From: Labrenzia sp. THAF82
Lineage (GTDB): Bacteria > Pseudomonadota > Alphaproteobacteria > Rhizobiales > Stappiaceae
Assembly: GCF_009363435.1 (NCBI RefSeq)
Contig: NZ_CP045354.1
Coordinates: 562,001-626,000 of the forward strand
Direction: 5' to 3'
Length of the DNA stretch: 64,000 bases
The position numbers were made by a program, and so were the translations under genes. Below, piece by piece: positions 54,734 through 63,838 of the stretch; the first letter of the stretch is position 1, and every line of letters starts with the position of its first letter. Under the pieces are notes generated by a model that worked only from the letters and a program-made list of their open reading frames with translations, was not told where the DNA came from and made no database searches.

Positions 54734-54985
54734 TCAATTCTGCGGAGCTGGAGTGTTAGTTTGTGGAGCGGCCGCGTTTTGAAATCGGGCGGCGACTTCG
54801 CTCAATGCTTTTGAGAGTTCGGTTTCGTTGATATTGAGCTCGGCCAGTCCGCTTTCCATGACGAGCTTGGCAACGCGTTCGGACTGCTTCTTGAGCACTT
54901 CTTTTTTGCGCTGTTGCAGCTTTGCGATCTGTGCTTCGATGTCATCGATCTGTTCAGATGCGGATTTGGAATTGCGGGGAGCCAT
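54734..54985 (-). CDS. traC: Conjugal transfer protein TraC
   Basis: An 83-residue coiled-coil protein: [60 protein letters not shown], the standard TraC pattern. TraC assists TraA at oriT in Ti-type plasmids. First gene of the traCDG operon, divergent from traA, as on Ti and rhizobial plasmids. Confidence 0.9.
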   Translation of the reverse strand: MAPRNSKSASEQIDDIEAQIAKLQQRKKEVLKKQSERVAKLVMESGLAELNINETELSKALSEVAARFQNAAAPQTNTPAPQN

Positions 54986-55517
54986 CAGGTTTTCCTTATT
55001 CCGGGAATGGGTTTTTTAATAGACGGGGCGCGCTCATAGCGTGTCGTTGAAAGCAAGTCGAGATTGGTTGTGAAACTTGTCGTGGATACAACTTAAGCGG
55101 AGTTCGGCCATAGGAAAGGGAGTTGCCCATCGGCGCGTGGAAGCGTTCATTGAAGACCCGGTTTTCCAGCCCGAAGGGCCGGAGTTCGGTTTTAGGGAAA
55201 AGCGGACGGAGCGGGCGGAGGCTCGAACGCGCTGGTCATGAAGCGCTGAAGAGAAAGCCGTAGCCTGTGGTAAACCGGGTCTGGGCTTTTTAAGCATTTT
55301 TTCTTTGAAAGGGTGAGCTTGAGAAGGGGTGCTTTGCAAAGTTTGTATTGAGTCTTGGTCTTGCGCCCCGTCGCTAAAGGCGACGGCTCATTGGAAGGAC
55401 TGCCAAAAGCAGGATTTCTATGGGCACTTATAGGATTGTGATTACAATCCTTGCGTGTTATCCGGCACAGACTATCGCAATTGCCATCCTCGTCGGCTTC
55501 AGAAAATTCCTTCTTCC
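54986..55517. other. traC-traA divergent intergenic region, putative oriT
   Basis: In Ti-type plasmids oriT lies between divergent traC and traA. Here a candidate is near 55351-55387: CTTGCGCCCC, similar to the nic core GTGCGCCCT, next to the inverted repeat CCGTCGC-TAAA-GGCGACGG. The rest (54986-55340) has no credible gene. The two promoters must also lie here. Confidence 0.55.
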
Positions 55518-58500
55518 ATGTCGATATACCACTTCAGCGCTCAGGTGATCTCGCGCAGCCAAGGCCGTTCGGCAGTGGCAGCAAGCGCCTATCGGCATCG
55601 CACGCAGATGACGGTGTCGAATGAGATGGACCACAGGAAGTTCGACTATTCGGATCGGGACACGGATTTGGTTCACGAGGAACTTGCGCTGCCCGACCAA
55701 CCACCGGAATGGTTCCGAGCATTGACCGATGGTCGCAGCGTTGCCGGTTCCAGCGAGGCGCTTTGGAATGCGGTTGAAGCGCATGAGACGCGGGCGAATG
55801 GGCAGCTTGCCCGGGAAATTGTCATTGCATTGCCGAGCGAATTGAGCCGGACTGAGAATATTGCTCTGATGCAGGGCTATATCCGCGAAGCCTTCACGTC
55901 GCGGGGCATGATTGCGGATTGGGTCTATCACGACAAAGAGAACAATCCGCATGTCCATATCATGCTGACGTTGGCGCCGATGACGGAGAAAGGGTTCGGT
56001 TCCAAATGGGAAACGGTTTTGGACGAGCGCGGCAATCCAGTTCGAGCGGGCGGTCAGAGTAACGGCAAGATCCAGTATCGCGCCTGGGCGGGTGACAAGC
56101 AGACGCTGAAGGCGTGGCGGGAGCTTTGGGCATGTCATGCGAACAAGAGCCTGGAGCTTGCCGGTCATGATGCGCGGATTGATCATCGCAGCTATGCGGC
56201 TCAGGGGATTGATCTTCAGCCGACGACGAAAATCGGTGTTCAGGCACGCAACATTGAAAGGAAGGCGAAGGCGCGGGGGCGGGAGATCGATCTTGAGCGC
56301 ATGGAGTGGCACGCTGCTGCGTGCCGGGAAAATGTCACACGGATCACGCGCCGTCCGGAAATCGTCATCGATGCGGTTACGCGTGAGAAGAGCGTGTTCG
56401 ATGAGCGGGATATTGCAAAATACCTTCATCGGTATGTGGACGATCCGGGACAGTTCCAGGACTTGCTTGCGCGCGTTTTGACGTCTGCGGATGTGGTGAA
56501 GCTTGCGGTCGAAGTGATTGATCCGGTCACGGGTGAACAGGTGCCTGCAAAGTTTACCAGCCGGGAGATGTTGTGGCTTGAGGCTGAGATGGGGCGCCGT
56601 GCAGATGACCTTGTGTCGGCAACCTCGCATAATGTTGGTGTGCGCTCACGCGCCGAGATCCTTTCCAGGGTCCAGCAGCTTTCTGATGAGCAGCGCGTTG
56701 CGATTGAGCGGATCACGGGTGGGGAGCGGATGGCGTCGGTCGTTGGTCGGGCTGGGGCAGGCAAGACCACGATGATGAAAGCTGCGCGTGAGGTTTGGGA
56801 GGCAGATGGCTATCGGGTTGTCGGTAGCGCGCTTGCGGGCAAGGCGGCTGAAGGGTTGGAAAAGGAGGCCGGGATCGCATCGCGCACCTTGGCGTCCTGG
56901 CAGTTGTCATGGAGCAGAGGCGAGGAGCTTCCCGATAGAAAGACCGTCTTTGTGATCGATGAGGCGGGTATGGTCGACAGTCGTCAGATGAGCGTCTTTG
57001 TGGAGACGATTGCGAAGACCGGCGGCAAGTTGGTTTTGATTGGGGATGCGGAGCAGCTTCAGCCGATTGAAGCGGGAGCTGCGTTCCGGTCTCTGACCGG
57101 CCGGACCGGTTATGCCGAGCTTGGCACGATCTACCGGCAGCGCGATGAGTGGATGCGCAAAGCGTCGATGGATCTTGCGCGTGGAGAAGTCGCCAAAGCG
57201 CTCGATGTTTATCAGGCGAACGGTCATGTTGTCGGCCTGCTGCTCAAGGATCAGGTTTTTGGTGCCATGATCGAGGACTGGTCAGCCGACTATGATCCTT
57301 CGAAGTCAATGTTGATGCTGGCGCATTTGCGCAAAGATGTGCACCGGCTGAACCGGATGGCGCGGCAAGTTCTGATCGAGCGCGGAGTGATTGGGGCTGG
57401 CGACAAATTCCGCACCGAGGAGGGCGAGCGGTTTTTTGCAGCTGGCGATCAGATCGTGTTTTTGAAGAACGATCGGGAGCTGAACGTCAAGAACGGCATG
57501 TTGGCCCGTGTGGTTGAAGCGGGCGAGGGGCGCTTTGTTGCCGAGATCGGCGAGCCGGGTTCGGATCAGGCGCGTCGCGTGGCGGTCGATCAGAAGAGCT
57601 ATCGCAATGTTGATCATGGCTATGCGACGACGATCCACAAATCGCAAGGAGCGACGGTCGATCGTGTGAAGGTTTTGGCGACGCGCACCTTGGACCGACA
57701 TCTTGCCTATGTGGCGATGACCCGGCACCGGAGCGATATGAAGCTCTATGCGTCGCAGGAGGAATTCAGCGATCGCCGTTCCGGTGAACTTGTTGCGCAT
57801 GGTAAAGCGCGGTTTGAAAACAAGGTGACCAACAGCGACAGCTATTTTGTGACGCTCCAGAACTCGAAAGGTGAGCATCACACGACCTGGGGCGTAGACT
57901 TGGAGCGAGCGTTGAGCGAAGCCGGTTGCCAGCCTAGCGACAAGATTGGCCTTCATCACGTTGGCAAGGTGGCACTCCAGCTGTCGAACGGCCAGCAAGC
58001 GCACCGCAATGAGTGGAAGGTGAACACCTCCGCGGAGCTGCTATCGGGCCAGTTGAAGTTCTTCTTGTCGCGCTCCGGAGCGAAGGAAACAACGCTCGAC
58101 TACGCGAACTCGGAGCTTTACGCGCAGGCGTTCGCCTATGCCAACAACCGTGGCCTCTATGGGCTTCGGGTCGCCAAGGCGATGATCCAGAACCAACGCC
58201 GTTGGTTTGGTGAGCAGAGGGCGAAGCTCGCGATCCTCGGGGAACGGCTCGCCGCGCTCGGCGCAAAGCTCGGCATGGGGTCACGCGGCCTTGCCACATC
58301 TGCGAATACGGTCCAAACCGACGCGCGTGAATATGTCGCCCCGCCGCAACCCTGGATCAGGGGCGTGCAGGCTTGGCCGATGCCGGTCAAACAAGATGTG
58401 GAGGCCAAGTTGCAGTCGGACGCATCCCTTACCCCGCAATGGGAAGCGCTTGAGAACCGCGTCTCGCACATCTACCGCCAGCCGGAAAAAGCCATGCAAG

Positions 58501-59153
58501 CGATGCGGCTTGACGATGTGGTGAAGAATGGCGAGGCCGCTCATGCGGAAGATCGTGAGCGGCTGCTTCAGGACCTCAGCACCAACCCGGAGCAGTTCGG
58601 GGAGCTTAAAGGCAAGACTGGTTTGCTCGCCGGTGGGCAAGCCAAAGAGGCTCGGTATACGGCCCTGAGGAACGTGAACGGTCTTATTCGGAACATTAAT
58701 TCCTATGTCACGCTTCGTGCCGAGATCGCAGACCTGCGCACCTTGGAGCTGGAACGCGAGCGGGATCTGTCGCGCGTCGATGTGCCGGGGCTGTCGCCAG
58801 CGGCCAAAACGGTTCTGACGCGGATCCGCGATGCCATCGACCGCAACGACCTAAATGCAGGTTTGTCCTTCTTTCTGGCGGACAGACACGTGGAGGCCGA
58901 GCTCGGTGAAGTCGCCGCGAAGCTGGACCAGCGATTTGGAGAGCGGGCCTTTATGGCCGGCATCAAGCCGGAGGGACCTGCCTTCGAAAGAGCGGCCGTT
59001 CGGGTTGCCAGCGAAGACAAAGCCAAGCTTGCGGAGGCTTGGCCGAAGTTCAACGCGATCCAGAAGATCGCTGCGAACAGGCGTTCCCGGAACCAAGCCC
59101 AAGAACGCGCCTTGAAAAAAGACTGGTCCAAGGATCAAGGCATGGTTCGGTGA
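55518..59153 (+). CDS. traA: Relaxase/helicase TraA, full length
   Basis: A 1211-residue Ti-type TraA. N-terminal MOBQ relaxase: MSIYHFSAQVISRSQGRSAV, SAYRHR (Tyr region), NNPHVHIMLTLAPM (metal His motif). Helicase: VVGRAGAGKTTMMKAAREVW (Walker A), TVFVIDEAGMVDSRQMSVFV (Walker B) and DHGYATTIHKSQGATVDRVK. The C-terminal part (PEQFGELKGKTGLLAGGQAK, LRNVNGLIRNINSYV) resembles a BID domain, giving the relaxase its own secretion signal. ATG 55518 matches the family start. Its TGA overlaps the traF-type GTG start within the first 49-bp repeat. This is the intact relaxase of the window. Confidence 0.94.
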   Translation: MSIYHFSAQVISRSQGRSAVAASAYRHRTQMTVSNEMDHRKFDYSDRDTDLVHEELALPDQPPEWFRALTDGRSVAGSSEALWNAVEAHETRANGQLAREIVIALPSELSRTENIALMQGYIREAFTSRGMIADWVYHDKENNPHVHIMLTLAPMTEKGFGSKWETVLDERGNPVRAGGQSNGKIQYRAWAGDKQTLKAWRELWACHANKSLELAGHDARIDHRSYAAQGIDLQPTTKIGVQARNIERKAKARGREIDLERMEWHAAACRENVTRITRRPEIVIDAVTREKSVFDERDIAKYLHRYVDDPGQFQDLLARVLTSADVVKLAVEVIDPVTGEQVPAKFTSREMLWLEAEMGRRADDLVSATSHNVGVRSRAEILSRVQQLSDEQRVAIERITGGERMASVVGRAGAGKTTMMKAAREVWEADGYRVVGSALAGKAAEGLEKEAGIASRTLASWQLSWSRGEELPDRKTVFVIDEAGMVDSRQMSVFVETIAKTGGKLVLIGDAEQLQPIEAGAAFRSLTGRTGYAELGTIYRQRDEWMRKASMDLARGEVAKALDVYQANGHVVGLLLKDQVFGAMIEDWSADYDPSKSMLMLAHLRKDVHRLNRMARQVLIERGVIGAGDKFRTEEGERFFAAGDQIVFLKNDRELNVKNGMLARVVEAGEGRFVAEIGEPGSDQARRVAVDQKSYRNVDHGYATTIHKSQGATVDRVKVLATRTLDRHLAYVAMTRHRSDMKLYASQEEFSDRRSGELVAHGKARFENKVTNSDSYFVTLQNSKGEHHTTWGVDLERALSEAGCQPSDKIGLHHVGKVALQLSNGQQAHRNEWKVNTSAELLSGQLKFFLSRSGAKETTLDYANSELYAQAFAYANNRGLYGLRVAKAMIQNQRRWFGEQRAKLAILGERLAALGAKLGMGSRGLATSANTVQTDAREYVAPPQPWIRGVQAWPMPVKQDVEAKLQSDASLTPQWEALENRVSHIYRQPEKAMQAMRLDDVVKNGEAAHAEDRERLLQDLSTNPEQFGELKGKTGLLAGGQAKEARYTALRNVNGLIRNINSYVTLRAEIADLRTLELERERDLSRVDVPGLSPAAKTVLTRIRDAIDRNDLNAGLSFFLADRHVEAELGEVAAKLDQRFGERAFMAGIKPEGPAFERAAVRVASEDKAKLAEAWPKFNAIQKIAANRRSRNQAQERALKKDWSKDQGMVR

Positions 59154-59175
59154 CCACAGCGGTCAGACGTGAGGG
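59127..59175 (+). repeat. 49-bp direct repeat, left copy (traA end/traF start)
   Basis: Identical over 49 bp to 60106-60154. It contains the last codons of traA, its TGA overlapping GTG, and the first codons of traF. The 930 bp between the copies carry mucR and tRNA-Leu. Confidence 0.9.
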
Positions 59176-59360
59176 CAACTGCATGACTCATGAGGGTTTG
59201 GCGTGTGATTTACGACACAGGTGAAATGTCCGCAAACCTTATATTCTTCGTTCGTTGGTGCTTAATTCGCTTGCAAAGTTGATTTGAAAGAACAGACCCT
59301 GCTCAATGTTTGTTCCTGAAAATCGATTGCGTTCGAAGTCGAATGTTTAGCATTGCCCGC

Positions 59361-59419
59361 TATAACTTCGAACGTAAACAAGCCGCAGGTGTCATTTGAC
59401 ACTTGCGGCTTCGCTTTTT
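59361..59419 (+). promoter_or_regulatory. mucR copy 2 promoter with terminator-like leader hairpin
   Basis: TATAAC at 59361-59366 (sequence GCATTGCCCGCTATAACTTCG shared with copy 1) is followed at 59381-59410 by AGCCGCAGGTGTCA-TT-TGACACTTGCGGCT and then TCGCTTTTT. This is a good intrinsic terminator located 110 bp before the mucR start, so it may act as an attenuator or make a short leader RNA. Confidence 0.6.
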
Positions 59420-59527
59420 CTCCCACCAGGTTGCTCGGCCGGACGCGAGCAGGTAACGAGAAGGCCGCTTCTGAGTGTTTTTCAGCGAATTGCACTCGCA
59501 TAATAATTCACAGACTACAGGCACCCT

Positions 59528-59938
59528 ATGAACGACATCAACGCCGAAACCAGCCTCATCGATTGCACCGCTGACATTGTGGCGGCCTATGTCAGCAACA
59601 ACACAGTCAACACGTCGGACCTGACAGGGCTGATCAGCTCCGTTCACGAGGCTCTTCGCAAGAACAGTGACGGGACCTTGGACGAAGCGCCCCAGGAACC
59701 GGCGGTGCCCATCAACAAATCGGTCCATTCGGACTACATTATCTGTCTGGAAGACGGCAAAAGGTTCAAATCCCTCAAGCGCCATCTGAAGGCCTATTAT
59801 GGCATGACCCCGGAAGACTACCGGGCCAAGTGGGATCTTAAAGAAAGCTACCCGATGGTGGCACCAAACTATGCGGCTTTGCGCGCTGAGCTCGCAAAGA
59901 AATCGGGCTTGGGGACAAAATACGGGCGCACCAGGTGA
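59528..59938 (+). CDS. mucR: MucR/Ros-family transcriptional regulator, copy 2
   Basis: A 136-residue protein identical to copy 1 (26281-26709) through LAKKSGLGTKYGR, then ending TR. Same zinc-less finger CLEDGKRFKSLKRHLKAYYG. Located inside the 930-bp segment inserted at the traA/traF junction and followed after 8 bp by tRNA-Leu. As a global regulator of AT-rich and transfer genes it could control conjugation from this position. Confidence 0.92.
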   Translation: MNDINAETSLIDCTADIVAAYVSNNTVNTSDLTGLISSVHEALRKNSDGTLDEAPQEPAVPINKSVHSDYIICLEDGKRFKSLKRHLKAYYGMTPEDYRAKWDLKESYPMVAPNYAALRAELAKKSGLGTKYGRTR

Positions 59939-59946
59939 ACCCGAAC

Positions 59947-60032
59947 GCGGACATGATGAAATTGGTAGACATACCGGACTTAAAATCCGGAAGCCTTGAG
60001 CTGTGCGGGTTCGAGTCCCGCTGTCCGCACCA
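59947..60032 (+). tRNA. tRNA-Leu(TAA), copy 2
   Basis: An 86-nt cloverleaf: acceptor GCGGACA/TGTCCGC, D arm ATGATGAAATTGGTAGACAT, anticodon arm ACCGG-ACTTAAAA-TCCGG (TAA), variable arm, T arm GCGGG-TTCGAGT-CCCGC, ACCA end. All stems pair. It forms a conserved unit with mucR, as in copy 1. Confidence 0.92.
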
Positions 60033-60105
60033 AATCTGGCGCTGAGCGCAGGCGCGTACTATTCTATTTCTAGCCCTAATTGTGCTGAACCGGAAACAAA
60101 TTCTC

Positions 60106-60154
60106 TCCAAGGATCAAGGCATGGTTCGGTGACCACAGCGGTCAGACGTGAGGG
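60106..60154 (+). repeat. 49-bp direct repeat, right copy
   Basis: Exact duplicate of 59127-59175. It restores the 5' end of traF so that the inserted mucR/tRNA cassette disrupts neither traA nor traF. Confidence 0.9.
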
Positions 60155-60710
60155 GCGACGCGCGGCGCTTGTGATCTTGTTGCTTGCAGCCGTGACGGTC
60201 GCCGGCATTGGTGCTGCCGGCGTTCTCGGCGGTTACCGGATCAACACCACGCCGAGTTTTGCGCTTGGGCTGTGGCGGATCGATGCCTTAACCCGTGAGG
60301 TCCGGGTGGGGGACACCGTGTTTATTTGCCCGCCGGCACATTTGCCGGCAATCAAGCTTGCGCGCGAGCGTCTCTATCTTCCCGCCGGCTTGTGTGAGGG
60401 CGGCATCGCGCCGCTCATTAAGACGGTTGCAGCTCTGCCGGGACAGACGGTTTGCACAAAAGAGGGCTTTGCAGTCATAGATAGCATTCGGCTCAGCCTT
60501 TCAACCGTTCATAAGAGGGATGGGCAAGGACGCGCTTTGCCCGGATATGGCGGGGGCCGCATCGCTTCCGGCATGGTCTACGTCCATTCCGACTATATGG
60601 CTTCTTATGACTCCCGATATTTTGGTCCGATCCCGGCAAGCGGCATTCTCGGCCTGGCGCGAGAGGTATTCACCATCGGTAATCATCCCATTTTTCGCGG
60701 GGTCGATAAC
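60129..60710 (+). CDS. traF: Conjugal transfer protein TraF (S26-type peptidase), C-terminus cut by IS3
   Basis: Signal-peptidase-like protein that in Ti plasmids processes the pilin. GTG start at 60129 overlapping the duplicated traA end. N-terminal membrane segment (AALVILLLAAVTVAGIGAAG), NTTPSFALGLWRI with the catalytic Ser region, VAALPGQTVC with the Lys region displaced (KTVAALPG), and SYDSRYFGPIPASGILGLAR near the end. The IS3 element at 60711 replaces the last residues; the frame continues about 29 codons into the IS (to 60797). No traB follows. Confidence 0.8.
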
Positions 60711-60716
60711 TGGACT

Positions 60717-61541
60717 TCAGGCTGCAGCTGTCAGTTTCATTTTCGGCGTAACGCCGCCGATGGCCATATTTGGCCGCTCATTGTTGTATGTCCATAGCCA
60801 GCGTGTGGCGTGATCCTGTGCCTCCTTGATCGTGTTGAATATGTATTGTCCGAGCCATTCATGGCGGACGGTTCGGTTGTAGCGCTCGATATAGGCGTTC
60901 TGTTGCGGTTTGCCGGGCTGGATGTATTGCAGCCCGATCCCGCGCCGTGAAGCCCACATTTGCAACGCCGCACTGACGTTTTCCGGGCCATTGTCCACCC
61001 TGATGTTAAGGGGCTTGCCGCGCCATTCGATGATCCGCTCCAGCGTACGGATTACCCGTAGGGCCTGAATGGAGATGTCCACCTCAATGCCCAACCCCTC
61101 CCGGTTGAAGTCGTCCAGCACGTTCAGAGTCCTGAAGCTACGCCCATCGGCCAACTGATCCGACATGAAGTCCATTGACCAGGTGACATTTGCCTCGTTT
61201 GGCACAACCAACGGCTCCGGCTTTTCCCGAACCAGACGCTTCTTCGGTTTGATGCGCAGGTTTAACTCCAGAGCACGATAAATCCGCCGGACGCGCTTGT
61301 GGTTCCAAGCAAAGCCTTTGACATTGCGCAGGTAAAGGAAACACAAGCCGAAGCCCCAGGTACGGTGTGTTGTCGTCAGCCGCACCAGCCAGTCTGCGAT
61401 CTCGGCATTCTCGTCGCCCAGTTTGCGTTCATAGCGATAGCAGCTTTCGCTGATCTGGAAAGTCCGGCAAGCAAGCGCAATGCTCACGCCACGCAGACGG
61501 ATTGCATTCATGGCCATCTCTCTACGTTGAGACGGCCTCAA
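60717..61541 (-). CDS. IS3-family transposase OrfB
   Basis: About 275 residues with the rve integrase core: [20 protein letters not shown] (first Asp), [20 protein letters not shown] (second Asp) and [20 protein letters not shown] (Glu), typical of the IS407 subgroup. Made as an OrfAB fusion by frameshifting; overlaps orfA by four bases. Confidence 0.9.
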   Translation of the reverse strand: MRPSQRREMAMNAIRLRGVSIALACRTFQISESCYRYERKLGDENAEIADWLVRLTTTHRTWGFGLCFLYLRNVKGFAWNHKRVRRIYRALELNLRIKPKKRLVREKPEPLVVPNEANVTWSMDFMSDQLADGRSFRTLNVLDDFNREGLGIEVDISIQALRVIRTLERIIEWRGKPLNIRVDNGPENVSAALQMWASRRGIGLQYIQPGKPQQNAYIERYNRTVRHEWLGQYIFNTIKEAQDHATRWLWTYNNERPNMAIGGVTPKMKLTAAA

Positions 61542-61804
61542 GGCTTTTTTCCCAGAGCATCCTTCAGCAGTTCGTTCTGCATTGCCATCTCGGCATACAT
61601 CTTCTTCAGTCGGCGGTTCTCCTCGGCCATCGCCTTCATCTCAGACATCAACGAAGCGTCCATCCCGCCATATTTGGAACGCCAGTTGTAATACGTCGCG
61701 TTGCTGATCCCGTGCTCCCGGCAAAGATCGGCGACTGGGACCCCGCTCTCACCCTGCTTCAAAACTGCCAGGATCTGGCTTTCCGTAAATCTTGATTTCT
61801 TCAT
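61538..61804 (-). CDS. IS3-family OrfA
   Basis: An 88-residue protein [20 protein letters not shown] with helix-turn-helix ([20 protein letters not shown]) and leucine zipper ([20 protein letters not shown]). ATG 61804. Confidence 0.9.
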   Translation of the reverse strand: MKKSRFTESQILAVLKQGESGVPVADLCREHGISNATYYNWRSKYGGMDASLMSEMKAMAEENRRLKKMYAEMAMQNELLKDALGKKP

Positions 61805-61996
61805 GTCGTTCTCCAAGCGCATCAAAGGCCGGAGAAGTCCAATTTTCAACCCGTTGGTTTTTGGGGACGATTACCAGCAGGTCACAGCCGCTTGGGCTCA
61901 TGCCCCTTGCTGCAGGGGACAAGGCAATCTTCCATTCCTCTTTTCACAATGCATTCCAGTCATATGCCCCCCGGGCCATCCGGGACGAGGCGCACC

Positions 61997-62233
61997 ATAG
62001 GTTTCATCCATTTTCCAGGACGAACACACGGGCCGCTTTCTGGCTTTGACCTTTGCAGCAATTGCCGGGCTGTAGCGAATGACCCAGCGGTTCAGTGTTG
62101 TGTGGTCCAGATCAACACCGCGCTCTTCCATGATTTCTTCCAAATCCCGGTAGGAAACCCCATAGCGGACATAGAAGAAAACGGCGAACACAACCACGAC
62201 TTTCGGGAACTGGCTGCCGTTGAAACGGATCAA
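61997..62233 (-). pseudogene. IS6-family transposase 5' fragment
   Basis: Reads MIRFNGSQFPKVVVVFAVFF, YVRYGVSYRDLEEIMEERGV and SSWKMDETY, where homology ends just after the first catalytic Asp. Here the YGVSYRDLE Tyr is intact, unlike the TAG copy at 21240. Right of 62233 and left of 61997 are unrelated sequences. Confidence 0.78.
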
Positions 62234-62376
62234 CGCTAAATACCTGGAAAAATCTGAACGGAGGACCGCCTCCTAAACCGAGATACGCAAAAAGGAAACC
62301 GACAGATTAAATGTTTGCGGCAGAACCCCTCAAGGCGGACCCAGTCCACAACAACACGGTGCTCCTCGGCTATCGT

Positions 62377-62463
62377 CTTGCGGGGAAGAGTGGGGCGCTG
62401 GTTGCGCGCCAGGATTGTTTCGCTCGGCAGAATGCGATTACGGGCCAGCGTTGCCTTCGTTAA
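62377..62463 (+). pseudogene. BID-domain fragment
   Basis: LAGKSGALVARQDCFARQNA then ITGQRCLR and a stop, nearly the same as the BID segment LAGKSGVLVARQDRLSRQNA of the FIC gene at 50955. A remnant of a second BID-containing effector or TraA. The preceding codons are probably also related. Confidence 0.7.
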
Positions 62464-62496
62464 CTTGGCCATATCGCCCCAAAAATTCCAAGATGG

Positions 62497-63312
62497 CTAG
62501 GTAATTTCCCAGGCGCATGCAGCCTGAAGCTGCGGCGTAAGGCACAAACTGTCAAGTTGCCATAGTCTAGAATCGGCATAAACAGATGGGCTAAAAACGC
62601 CCTTGGCTTCAAGTACCGAGAAACTGTTCGGCTGCAACGCGAAGCCGAGGCCAGTCGCCTTTATAACGGCCTCCTTAGCGCGCCAGATAGCCAAAAAGCG
62701 TTCAAGGCGCGTTTCATATGCATCCGGTTCGCTTATAAAGGCGGCTTCGTTGTGCGTGAAAACTTGATAAAGCGTTTGCTGACAATTCGCGTCAATATTC
62801 GTTGACAATTCTATATCGACGCCGATAGCCAGTCGATCGGCGAGTGCCAATACTACCTGATTGCACGAGTGCGATATGTTGAATTGAGGGAGGACTGGGG
62901 CTTGCAGAATTGTCGGCGAAATGATCTCGGGTTTAAGGTTCTCTTGTATTGTGACGCCGATCTCGAAGGCTGAGCAACCAATCCAGCTAGCAAAGAATTG
63001 CTTAACTAGTCGCCTACCAGTCACGAACAATCGGGCAGCTTGCTTTGAGACGTAGGCATCGAATCTCAGACGTTCTTGAGGACTGAGATACTGCAAATTA
63101 GTCATCTCTTTGGTATCAGCCATCAGACTCGAGTGGATTAAAACGATCTTTCCTGATTGGACTAGTGCCGCCGCTTTTTGGAAGGCTGCACAAGACTTAT
63201 CATCTACAGAGACCAGACGACCGGACCGGTTCGAAGTTGCACTTAGGTCTGAGAGCTTCTGATCGAAAGTGGCGCTATGTCGGGCCAGTTCCGGTTGATC
63301 CATTTGAGGCAC
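62497..63312 (-). CDS. 4'-phosphopantetheinyl transferase (Sfp type)
   Basis: Transfers phosphopantetheine from CoA to carrier proteins of non-ribosomal peptide or polyketide synthases. A 271-residue protein with FNISHSCNQVVLALADRLAI (P1), IGVDIE (magnesium-binding Asp/Glu) and FLAIWRAKEAVIKATGLGF (WxxKEAxxK). About 55 extra residues precede the usual start (KIVLIHSS); the start at 63312 overlaps mbtH by 70 bases, and ATG 63303 is also possible. No synthetase lies in the window. Confidence 0.88.
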   Translation of the reverse strand: MPQMDQPELARHSATFDQKLSDLSATSNRSGRLVSVDDKSCAAFQKAAALVQSGKIVLIHSSLMADTKEMTNLQYLSPQERLRFDAYVSKQAARLFVTGRRLVKQFFASWIGCSAFEIGVTIQENLKPEIISPTILQAPVLPQFNISHSCNQVVLALADRLAIGVDIELSTNIDANCQQTLYQVFTHNEAAFISEPDAYETRLERFLAIWRAKEAVIKATGLGFALQPNSFSVLEAKGVFSPSVYADSRLWQLDSLCLTPQLQAACAWEIT

Positions 63313-63458
63313 TCCTGCTTAGCCCCGATAGGCCCTACTTGGCGCCAGCCCTCTGGAATAGGCTGTGCGGAAGGCCAAAGTGAGTACTGTTCTTCGTCAT
63401 TGACGAGCACCATGAACTCGTCGCCGTCGATACTCCAGTTTTTTTCCAAGTCAATCAC
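63243..63458 (-). CDS. MbtH-family protein
   Basis: A 71-residue MbtH-like chaperone of NRPS adenylation domains: DDEFMVLVNDEEQYSLWPSA-type strand, then PIPEGWRQVGPIGAKQECLK and WINRNWPDIAP, containing the NxExQxSLWP and W/NW/D signature. GTG start at 63458. Operon with the phosphopantetheinyl transferase; together they indicate a siderophore or peptide cluster that is incomplete or continues beyond the window. Confidence 0.9.
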   Translation of the reverse strand: MIDLEKNWSIDGDEFMVLVNDEEQYSLWPSAQPIPEGWRQVGPIGAKQECLKWINRNWPDIAPLSIRSSQT

Positions 63459-63774
63459 CTCGTCTGTTCATATTTGCGCGACGCATTTAGACAGTCTCGC
63501 CCAGTAATATTCGATGGTATCGATAATAAAAATGCAACTCATCATCGAAATTTCTATCAAGTCAACACAATTTCTTCAATAGGAAGAATGTCGTTGCCCA
63601 GCTCCGATTGCGAACATTGAATTTATGATGTCGCGAGGTTTTGAATTGGTCAAGACACAAGGCTCGTTTAAAATAGGGTTGTGTCGGTATTTGCAAAACT
63701 TCATAAGCGTGGAGACGCTAATCAAGTAGAGAGGGAACCGGACCCATTCAATAATGACCCATGTCATGGTAATC
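63459..63774. other. AT-rich intergenic region, no gene recognised
   Basis: About 315 bp upstream of mbtH, low GC, expected to hold the mbtH promoter. No Fur-box-like repeat or open frame stands out. Confidence 0.45.
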
Positions 63775-63838
63775 ATCCCCGAAAACCAATGGGTTGAAAA
63801 TTAGACTTCTCCGGCCTTTGATGCGCTTGGAGAACGAG

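Larger units (their letters stand above)
60711..61841 (-). mobile_element. IS3-family insertion sequence, about 1.13 kb
   Basis: Ends TGGACTTCAGGCTGCAGC (60711) and, inverted, TGGACTTCTCCGGCC (ending 61841). Carries orfA and orfB with an A6G slippery site (GGGAAAAAAGCC near 61545) for programmed frameshifting. No clear target duplication. Its right end plus flank is duplicated in inverted orientation at 63775-63927. Confidence 0.85.
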
